Source: Eggerthellales bacterium UBA948 (GTDB taxonomy: Bacteria; Actinomycetota; Coriobacteriia; Coriobacteriales; UBA8131). From it: a stretch of DNA of 7,700 bases. Under the pieces are notes generated by a model that did not search any database, was not told where the DNA came from, and worked only from the letters and a program-made list of their open reading frames with translations. How positions within the stretch are numbered: the first letter of the stretch is position 1; the number at the start of each line of letters is the position of its first letter. The stretch lies in NCBI GenBank assembly GCA_002293265.1, contig DBCW01000062.1, positions 39,527 through 47,226 of the forward strand. Reading direction: 5' to 3'. The translations under genes and the position numbers were made by a program. Positions 1-5,065 of the stretch are shown piece by piece.

Positions 1-457
1 CTCCTTGAAACCCAGCCACTACTGCAACGCAACCGCTCGCTAAAACGCTTTTAATGGCTGCAACATCAATATGTTTGATCGTTGCATTCCCGCTCTTCGA
101 ATCGGTGATTATTCCTGCATCAGCACCGGTAAGGGCTTGCGCATCAATGCCGGCTTTTTTTAATTCAGACGACAAAACCACTGCCGAGATCATTTCTCCG
201 GCAGCCATGATTATGTCGGTTTCGTGGGCGCTACATCCACCATCACAGACTAGCGACATCAAAGTATCCGTAGCGTAAGGATCACCACGTCTTCCCATAG
301 CAGAAACAACAACTACTAATTCTGCCCCCTGTTTGTGTTCTGCTATTATTCTGGCTATGGCACTTGCCCGCCCCTGCTCATCAGCAACAGAGCTTCCGCC
401 AAATTTCATAACTATGATATGCTTTTTTTCTTCCATCGATGTTTGCTTATCAACCAT
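1..457 (-). CDS. lysC: Aspartate kinase, N-terminal 152 residues (gene continues past the left edge)
   Basis: Aspartate kinase phosphorylates L-aspartate to aspartyl-4-phosphate, the first step towards diaminopimelate, lysine, threonine and methionine. My translation of the minus strand gives the family's N-terminal nucleotide/substrate motif KFGGSSVAD (residues 18-26), then VVVVSAMGRRGDPYATDTL (48-66), AAGEMISA, TGADAGI and finally VAGFQG at the window edge. The GDPYATD form resembles the Bacillus DapG type more than the Bacillus LysC type. The rest of the catalytic domain and the ACT regulatory domains lie outside, so feedback class cannot be judged. The ATG chosen at 457 overlaps the dapB stop by one base (TGATG), which implies translational coupling; no good Shine-Dalgarno is visible. 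A second in-frame ATG at 436 (Met8) is possible, and family members often begin only a few residues before KFGG. The enzyme family is confident; the exact start is not. Confidence 0.93.
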   Translation of the reverse strand, partial: MVDKQTSMEEKKHIIVMKFGGSSVADEQGRASAIARIIAEHKQGAELVVVVSAMGRRGDPYATDTLMSLVCDGGCSAHETDIIMAAGEMISAVVLSSELKKAGIDAQALTGADAGIITDSKSGNATIKHIDVAAIKSVLASGCVAVVAGFQG

Positions 458-1257
458 CAAAGATCCATAAATTTCTCAAGCCCAATGATCAGACCTTGTG
501 TTTGACCAACTTTTCTGATTGCTAAAATCACACCGGGCATGTATGCAGCTCTATCGATAGAGTCGTGCCTAATGGTGAGAGTCTCTCCCGGTGAGCCAAA
601 AATGACTTCTTGATGAGCAACGTATCCGTTAGAGCGAACTGAGTGTATCGGTACTTCATCAACGCTAGCTCCGCGCGCTCCATCACGATTAGGCAGTTCT
701 GTTTCTTTGCCGGGAGCAAGTGTTTTAATACCCGCAGCTTTCCGCGACTCGGCAATTCCAAGAGCTGTTGTAATGGCAGTTCCACTCGGCGCATCTTTTT
801 TGCCATTATGATGAAACTCTATAACCTCTGCATCAGGGAAATAATAAGCAGCTTTCTTTGAGAATTCCATCATCAGCACTGCACCGATCGTAAAATTAGG
901 CGCATGAAACAGTGTTGTTCCCTCCGGAGCCAGCTCAGATAATTCAAGGTACTTTTGCGGAGTTAGTCCGGTCGTACCGACAACACAATCTATTCCAAGA
1001 GGCAAAGCTGTACGGATATTTGCCTCAACACTACTCGGAGCAGTAAAATCCACTAAAACGTCAGGCTTCGTTACTTCAATTGCTGCTTTAAGATTAGTGA
1101 ATGCCGGAGCAATCACTTTGCCGCCCAATTCAACATCACCTGAGTTTACAGCCGGATCAACACCGGCAACTACTTCCATACCATCTTGCGAAGTTACAGC
1201 AGAAATAACCTGTACACCCATGCGGCCCATACATCCGTTTACCAGTACTCTTATCAC
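457..1257 (-). CDS. dapB: 4-hydroxy-tetrahydrodipicolinate reductase
   Basis: DapB reduces the product of dihydrodipicolinate synthase to tetrahydrodipicolinate with NAD(P)H, a cytoplasmic step of the diaminopimelate/lysine pathway. The 266-residue length is normal for the family. The N-terminal Rossmann domain has the glycine-rich GCMGRMG (8-14), DFTAP (70-74) and GTTG (94-97). The C-terminal catalytic domain has the family signature EFHHNGKKDAPSGTA (147-161); His149 and Lys153 match E. coli His159 and Lys163. The late blocks GYVAHQEVIFG and ETLTIRHDS are also typical. The start is GTG, four bases after a strong AGGAGG; no in-frame ATG fits upstream or just downstream. It lies 34 bases after the M16 peptidase and overlaps the aspartate kinase start by one base, so two lysine-pathway genes are coupled. 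No dapA is seen in the window. Confidence 0.98.
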   Translation of the reverse strand: MIRVLVNGCMGRMGVQVISAVTSQDGMEVVAGVDPAVNSGDVELGGKVIAPAFTNLKAAIEVTKPDVLVDFTAPSSVEANIRTALPLGIDCVVGTTGLTPQKYLELSELAPEGTTLFHAPNFTIGAVLMMEFSKKAAYYFPDAEVIEFHHNGKKDAPSGTAITTALGIAESRKAAGIKTLAPGKETELPNRDGARGASVDEVPIHSVRSNGYVAHQEVIFGSPGETLTIRHDSIDRAAYMPGVILAIRKVGQTQGLIIGLEKFMDL

Positions 1258-1261
1258 TATG

Positions 1262-1267
1262 CCTCCT
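1262..1267 (-). promoter_or_regulatory. Shine-Dalgarno for dapB
   Basis: The minus strand reads AGGAGG, then CATA, then GTG. This strong site with a 4-base spacer supports the GTG start of dapB over any later codon. It lies in the 34-base gap after the M16 peptidase stop, so dapB can be initiated independently although it is probably co-transcribed. Confidence 0.8.
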
Positions 1268-1291
1268 TGTAGGTCGTCACTTTTTTTGAGT

Positions 1292-2554
1292 TTACAATAA
1301 TGCTGTTATTGTCTGTTCGAGTTCTTGCTGTGTTTTTGGGCTAATGATGGCAATCGTCGGTGCTTGGCTTAAAACACGTTTGGCTACTCTATTTACGTCC
1401 TCTAACGTAACGCTGCGGTACTTCTCAATCAGCTCATCTAAAGACAACATTTCAGTGCCGCTTATGGCGCTTTTTCCAAGTCTTAACATGCGTTGTGAGG
1501 TGGATTCTGTGGAAAGCACAAAAAGACCTACTACATACTCGCGGATTCTTTCCAACTCATTTTCTGTTATTCCAACGTCCAAAACAGTTTTAAATTCTTT
1601 ATTGATGATTGAAAGCACTTTCTCAATATTTCCGGGTCTGGTTCCGGCATAAGTAATAAATTGCCCGGCTCCAACGTATGGCATAGTTGTTGAATAGATC
1701 GCGTACGCCAAGCCACGCTTTTCGCGAACCTCCTGAAACAGTCGCGACGACATGCCTCCACCCAAAGCAGTGTCAAGAATTGATCCGGCAAACCTATCGT
1801 CTTCGCCAAGAGCGAGACCGGGCATGCCGTATACAATGTGAGCTTGCTCGGTATCCTTGGTCATAAAGGCATATTTCCCGCGATCTTTCTCAATCACAGC
1901 ATCGCGCTTATTTATGGTTCCACTTGGCATTTTGCTCAAGTGTTCAGCGCAAAGCGCTACCAACTCATCATGATCAACATTGCCGGCGGCAACCACCGTG
2001 CAATTACCACTATGATAGTGATTGTCTCGATACAAAATGCAGTCTCCGTGATTAAATGCTCCCACAACTTCTCTGGTGCCGATTATCGGTCGTCCAAGCG
2101 AGTGAGTTGGATAGGCCTCTCGAGAAAATAGCTCAAACACGTAATCATCGGGCGTATCTTCGCTACGAGCGATCTCTTCGATTACAACTTCTCTCTCAGA
2201 GTCAATAGCTTTTTGATCAAACACTGATGATGTGACCATATCGCCCAAAATATCCATTATTTTAAGCAGTTTATCGTCAACAAAACGTGCGTAATAACAA
2301 GTGTATTCTTTAGACGTGAAGGCATTTTGTTCTGCACCGATAGACTCAAAGTCCTGCGAGATCTTCAAAGCATCACGCTTATTTGTACCCTTAAACATCA
2401 TGTGTTCCATGAAATGCGAAATTCCCTGATTAGCATCGGTCTCATCGCGAGATCCAACCTTAAACCATATGCCTAAAGAAACTGAGCGTACAGCCTCCAT
2501 ACGCTCAGTTATAACAGTAACACCACTTTCTAATTCAGTTTTTTTATAAAACAT
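1292..2554 (-). CDS. M16 family zinc peptidase (YmxG/MlpA-like, processing-peptidase type)
   Basis: This 420-residue protein belongs to the pitrilysin/M16 metallopeptidases, cytoplasmic zinc enzymes related to the mitochondrial processing peptidase beta subunit. The inverted zinc motif HFMEH is at residues 47-51 (His47, catalytic Glu50, His51). Glu127 lies 76 residues after the second His, the spacing of the third zinc ligand in yeast beta-MPP. The C-terminal M16 half has the substrate-binding motif RLFQEVREKRGLAYAIYS (271-288) with its Arg/Tyr pair, so both half-domains are present and it should be active. Length fits the single-chain bacterial type. The ATG lies only 3 bases after the TM2 gene's stop, with just a weak AAGGG about 13 bases upstream, which suggests translational coupling. 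In Bacillus (mlpA/ymxG) and Streptomyces a homologue also sits between pnp and lysine-pathway genes. The physiological substrate is unknown. Confidence 0.95.
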   Translation of the reverse strand: MFYKKTELESGVTVITERMEAVRSVSLGIWFKVGSRDETDANQGISHFMEHMMFKGTNKRDALKISQDFESIGAEQNAFTSKEYTCYYARFVDDKLLKIMDILGDMVTSSVFDQKAIDSEREVVIEEIARSEDTPDDYVFELFSREAYPTHSLGRPIIGTREVVGAFNHGDCILYRDNHYHSGNCTVVAAGNVDHDELVALCAEHLSKMPSGTINKRDAVIEKDRGKYAFMTKDTEQAHIVYGMPGLALGEDDRFAGSILDTALGGGMSSRLFQEVREKRGLAYAIYSTTMPYVGAGQFITYAGTRPGNIEKVLSIINKEFKTVLDVGITENELERIREYVVGLFVLSTESTSQRMLRLGKSAISGTEMLSLDELIEKYRSVTLEDVNRVAKRVLSQAPTIAIISPKTQQELEQTITALL

Positions 2555-2557
2555 TTA

Positions 2558-3091
2558 TTATAGCCAGCCCTTATAGTTTCGAATGTATGTGGATTGAAAA
2601 TCTTCTTGCGTAAGCGTTACGTACTTAACGGCTTCAATTATAGCGACAATTGACATGATCGCCCAGCCGATTCCAAGACATAATCCACCTACAAGAGCAA
2701 CTAGCAGCATTATCAAGCCCTCAGTTTTATAACCAAGATAGAACTTTGCAATGCCAAGAGCGCCGAGAGGTGGAATGCTTAAAAGTGCCGCTACCCATTT
2801 ATCTTTTTGCACGCTACCCAAGCCTTCAGTTCTGGCTTTTTGATTTAGCTGAGCACCATATTGTGGCTGAGGGTTGTACTGATTGTTTTGTTGGTATTGA
2901 TAGTTTTGTTGTGGGGCGTATTGCTGATTGTATTGACCACCCTGCGGAGCGGTATAAGAATACTGCTGGTTTTGCGGCTGTCCTACTTGTGGTGCGCCGA
3001 CTTGTGATGCTCCTACTTGTGGTGCGCCAGCTGTAGCGTCATTCATGCTAGGTGTCTCTTCCGGTTTGCTTGTAGTATTTTCTTCTGACAT
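2558..3091 (-). CDS. TM2-domain membrane protein with Gln/Asn/Tyr/Pro-rich tail
   Basis: This 177-residue protein has two parts. Residues 1-95 are low complexity: an acidic start (MSEENTTSKPEE), three copies of a QVGA-type pentapeptide (about 24-38), then a Gln/Asn/Tyr/Pro/Gly-rich stretch to about residue 84 with almost no hydrophobic or charged residues. Residues 97-155 form a TM2 domain: a first hydrophobic segment ending in the hallmark GIAKFYLGYKTEG (113-125), then a long hydrophobic segment (125-152). A short polar tail ends KGWL. The TM2 family is widespread in bacteria without a settled biochemical role. There is no signal peptide, so the tail probably faces the cytoplasm, though topology is inferred. 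The ATG has an AGGAG with a 5-base spacer. It is the first gene of the apparent TM2-M16-dapB-aspartate kinase operon, after a 196-base gap. Function is not predictable from sequence. Confidence 0.9.
   Translation of the reverse strand: MSEENTTSKPEETPSMNDATAGAPQVGASQVGAPQVGQPQNQQYSYTAPQGGQYNQQYAPQQNYQYQQNNQYNPQPQYGAQLNQKARTEGLGSVQKDKWVAALLSIPPLGALGIAKFYLGYKTEGLIMLLVALVGGLCLGIGWAIMSIVAIIEAVKYVTLTQEDFQSTYIRNYKGWL
2981..3025 (-). repeat. 15-base in-frame tandem repeat in the TM2 gene
   Basis: Three units of 15 bases encode repeated Gly-Ala-(Pro/Ser)-Gln-Val. An 18-base string (plus strand tcctacttgtggtgcgcc) occurs identically at 2981-2998 and 3011-3028. The period is five codons, so changes in copy number would keep the frame and alter only the length of the low-complexity tail. 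Confidence 0.8.
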
Positions 3092-3096
3092 TTCTA

Positions 3097-3101
3097 CTCC
3101 T
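3097..3101 (-). promoter_or_regulatory. Shine-Dalgarno for the TM2 gene
   Basis: AGGAG followed by the 5-base spacer TAGAA and ATG on the minus strand. It fixes the ATG at 3091 as the start of the TM2-domain protein. Confidence 0.75.
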
Positions 3102-3226
3102 GTCCTCTTGCTGCAAGCCGCCCCCTAAACAAGCAGCCATTACCCGACCATTTTTTAAATGATCTCTATTTAATACATTTTATCGTGACAACTCATTTCA
3201 AGCTAGATGATTTGCAATAGTTTTAC

Positions 3227-3273
3227 CTCTTGAGCGTTTCATACACAAGTATAAAACGTCACGGTAACAAGAG
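3227..3273 (-). other. Nested inverted repeat after the surface-protein gene
   Basis: The gene-free gap 3092-3287 contains a nested inverted repeat. An outer CTCTTG/CAAGAG pair (3227-3232 with 3268-3273) encloses an inner imperfect hairpin at 3235-3258, CGTTT-c-ATAC, loop ACAA, GTAT-a-AAACG. It starts about 15 bases past the stop of the DP-rich protein gene. No run of U follows, so it is not a standard intrinsic terminator; it could stabilise the 3' end or bind a regulator. The rest of the gap is AT-rich and probably holds the promoter of the TM2-M16-dapB operon, but I could not pick a convincing -35/-10 pair; TTGAAA and TATTAA boxes are present with poor spacing. Confidence 0.35.
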
Positions 3274-3287
3274 TTATATGTTCAGTC

Positions 3288-4862
3288 TTAGTCTTCGATA
3301 CGATTACGGTTAGCAGCCGCCACTATTGGTAAAAGCAGTTGTATAAAAATGGGCAATACCAAGACGAATGCCATTGCGTCTGCAGCGATCATAGTGCCTT
3401 CAAAATCTTGCGACAAAAACATCATACCCGATGTACCGGCTGCCAAAAGAGCGGAGAAAGCTAAGACAGGTCCGTCAACAACAAACCGCCTTTGTCTGGA
3501 AATATTAGCATTTCTACTTCGAAAACGATCTAAAGCAAAAAGTAATACATGAGCGCCAAAAACACACATTCCCATAGTTGCAGACACCAGCGAGGCAATT
3601 GACCAGGACTTTGCTTCAACCACGACTCCAGGAGAACCACCATATTGCGGCGTTTTCGGTGCAGTTATATTTGTTGTTTTGGGAGTTATGTTGTTTGCGT
3701 TTTCTTTTGGAGCGCTTTCAGAAGTCTGATTATTCTCTTCGTTTGTTTTTTGCAGCGAAATGTCTTCAGATGAAGTGTCTTCGGATGAAGTACGTGTTGC
3801 CGGATTTGCAGTAATGGCTGGTGCTCCACTAATATCGTTTTGATTATCACTTTGACTATCCTGATTTATCTGTGAGTAATCAGGATCATTTATTATCTGA
3901 ATACTGACAACCGGGTCAACTGTTTGAGTGTCTTGCAATACCGGTTCTTTACGCTTAGTTGTAGGTGGAGGTACATCATGCTGATCCGGTGTATCTTGAT
4001 CGGATGGTTTTGGTTCGGATGGACTATTCGGTTCAGGTTGCGAAGAGTTACCGGGATCAGATTCAACAGGATCATCGGTTCCCGGATTAGAATCTGGGTT
4101 AATCGGTTTAGGATTAGTTGGTTCTTGATTAGGAGCAATTGGATCTGGTTCATTGGTATCCGGATCGTTTGGCTCTAAGTCTTCAGTATCTTTAGAATCA
4201 TCCTGGTCTGAATCGTTTGGATTTGGATCATCAGGATTATCAGGGTCTTTAGAGTCATCCGGAGGGTCACCGGGATCGGGGTCATTTGGATCCGGTTCGT
4301 TGGGATCAGAGTCATTTGGATCATCAGGATCGGGATCATTTGGGTCGTCTGAGTCATCAGGGTCATTTGGGTCAGGATCATTAGGATCCGGATCATCGGG
4401 ATCATGGGGGTCAGGATCATCCGGGACTTCACAAACATGCTTCCATTTAGCATATACATGAGTGTTGTGTGTAATCACCGTACATGAAGTAAACTCACAT
4501 CCACCTCGCGTTTCCCAGCCTAAAAACTCAAATCCTTCCATATGTGGAACGCTTGGCATACTTGCACCTAATGTCTTGCCACGAGAAATCTTTTTTACAG
4601 CAATTACAGATGAACAGTTATTGTTTAAATAGAAGAAAACCTTAACTTTCTTCTTCGAGTGTCGCTCATCTTTAGAAGCAACATCTTCTTTTTTTGAAGT
4701 ATTTTTGCTCGTATCTTTTTTGATTGTATTTCCTGTGGTTTCAGATTTAGATGATTTAAACCCCACTGCGCCGGGAACTTCTGCAAACGCTTGACTAACA
4801 GCAAGCAAGCTGATTAACAGCACGCAAGCAATCAAAACAGTTTTCGATGTGATTGTTCTCAC
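3288..4862 (-). CDS. Secreted, membrane-anchored Asp-Pro-rich surface protein with a Listeria-Bacteroides (InlB B-type) repeat
   Basis: The 524-residue product has a Sec signal peptide (1-27, hydrophobic core VLIACVLLISLLAV, likely cut after AFA). Next come a Lys/Ser/Thr-rich linker (35-72) and one Listeria-Bacteroides repeat module (about 73-142), recognised by VFFYLNNN, LGASMP, GFEFLGWETR and THVYAKW. An acidic Asp/Pro/Asn stretch (about 146-270) is built of DPNDPDP-like units. Then follow a Ser/Asn/Gln/Thr-rich linker (to about 415) and three hydrophobic helices (about 420-444, 463-484, 491-516). The Arg-rich loop RFRSRNANISRQRRF and the NRNR tail fit a positive-inside topology with the N-terminal part outside. 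The only four cysteines of the ectodomain (83, 122, 127, 144) lie in or beside the repeat module and could form disulfides. There is no LPXTG sorting signal; the helices replace it. The start is GTG with GGAGG and a 6-base spacer. It is flanked by the pnp terminator and a gene-free gap, so probably monocistronic. A role in adhesion or envelope display is inference only. Confidence 0.88.
   Translation of the reverse strand: MRTITSKTVLIACVLLISLLAVSQAFAEVPGAVGFKSSKSETTGNTIKKDTSKNTSKKEDVASKDERHSKKKVKVFFYLNNNCSSVIAVKKISRGKTLGASMPSVPHMEGFEFLGWETRGGCEFTSCTVITHNTHVYAKWKHVCEVPDDPDPHDPDDPDPNDPDPNDPDDSDDPNDPDPDDPNDSDPNEPDPNDPDPGDPPDDSKDPDNPDDPNPNDSDQDDSKDTEDLEPNDPDTNEPDPIAPNQEPTNPKPINPDSNPGTDDPVESDPGNSSQPEPNSPSEPKPSDQDTPDQHDVPPPTTKRKEPVLQDTQTVDPVVSIQIINDPDYSQINQDSQSDNQNDISGAPAITANPATRTSSEDTSSEDISLQKTNEENNQTSESAPKENANNITPKTTNITAPKTPQYGGSPGVVVEAKSWSIASLVSATMGMCVFGAHVLLFALDRFRSRNANISRQRRFVVDGPVLAFSALLAAGTSGMMFLSQDFEGTMIAADAMAFVLVLPIFIQLLLPIVAAANRNRIED
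4143..4427 (-). repeat. Degenerate tandem repeat encoding the Asp-Pro-Asn stretch
   Basis: About 285 bases are built from short units of GAT/GAC, CCG/CCT/CCC/CCA and AAT/AAC codons, seen on the plus strand as recurring ggatcatt, ggatcc and tcatttgg words. They code for residues 146-240 (DPDDPDP, NDPDPND and similar). Because all units are multiples of three bases, all reading frames stay largely open across it, which creates spurious Gly-Ser-rich and Ile/Met/Thr-rich frames. Slippage or recombination here would change spacer length without breaking the gene. Confidence 0.85.
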
Positions 4863-4868
4863 CGAATT

Positions 4869-4873
4869 CCTCC
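4869..4873 (-). promoter_or_regulatory. Shine-Dalgarno for the surface-protein gene
   Basis: GGAGG, spacer AATTCG, then GTG on the minus strand. This decides the GTG at 4862, which also places a well-formed signal peptide directly at the N-terminus. Confidence 0.8.
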
Positions 4874-4936
4874 AGCACTATCCCCTTTATTGATCATAGC
4901 TATTTGCCCCATCAATAGCACTAAGTATTCTGTAAT

Positions 4937-4947
4937 AGTATATACCA
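4937..4947 (-). promoter_or_regulatory. Possible extended -10 promoter for the surface-protein gene
   Basis: The minus strand reads TGGTATATACT, which offers an extended -10 (TG, one base, TATATA) or TATACT. It lies about 75 bases before the GTG and downstream of the pnp terminator, the right place for an independent promoter. I see no good -35 at 16-18 bases, so this is tentative. Confidence 0.3.
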
Positions 4948-4981
4948 GTTTCATTTTGTTAGACTACCATAAATACCAATA

Positions 4982-5009
4982 AAGGGTCACCTTTTATCTG
5001 GTGACCCTT
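4982..5009 (-). terminator. Intrinsic terminator after pnp
   Basis: A perfect 10-bp stem, AAGGGTCACC / GGTGACCCTT with an 8-base loop, starts 56 bases after the pnp stop. On the minus strand it is followed by TATTGGTATTTATGG, so together with the end of the stem the tail is moderately T-rich. The plus-strand side lacks such a tail, so it serves the minus-strand transcript. It should isolate rpsO-pnp from the genes to the left. Confidence 0.82.
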
Positions 5010-5065
5010 AATATCTTGGTTAATTTATGTCTAAAAACTTAATAGTTCCTTAACAAAGACCCATT

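Noticed and set aside
54..278. Plus-strand 74-codon frame at the left end
   Set aside because: It is antisense to the conserved N-terminal domain of aspartate kinase, whose translation matches the family motif by motif.
4143..4427. Possible CRISPR-like or satellite array from regularly repeated words
   Set aside because: The units are short, degenerate, in frame and without unique spacers. They code for the acidic stalk of a secreted protein.
4175..4459. Minus-strand Ile/Met/Thr/Leu-rich frame inside the surface-protein gene
   Set aside because: It is an off-frame reading of the same GAT-CCG-AAT repeats, with no domain and no ribosome binding site of its own.
4153..4461. Plus-strand Gly/Ser-rich frame of 102 codons
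   Set aside because: It is the mirror of the Asp-Pro-Asn codon repeats. The short three-base-multiple units keep every frame open, giving a silk-like sequence without meaning.
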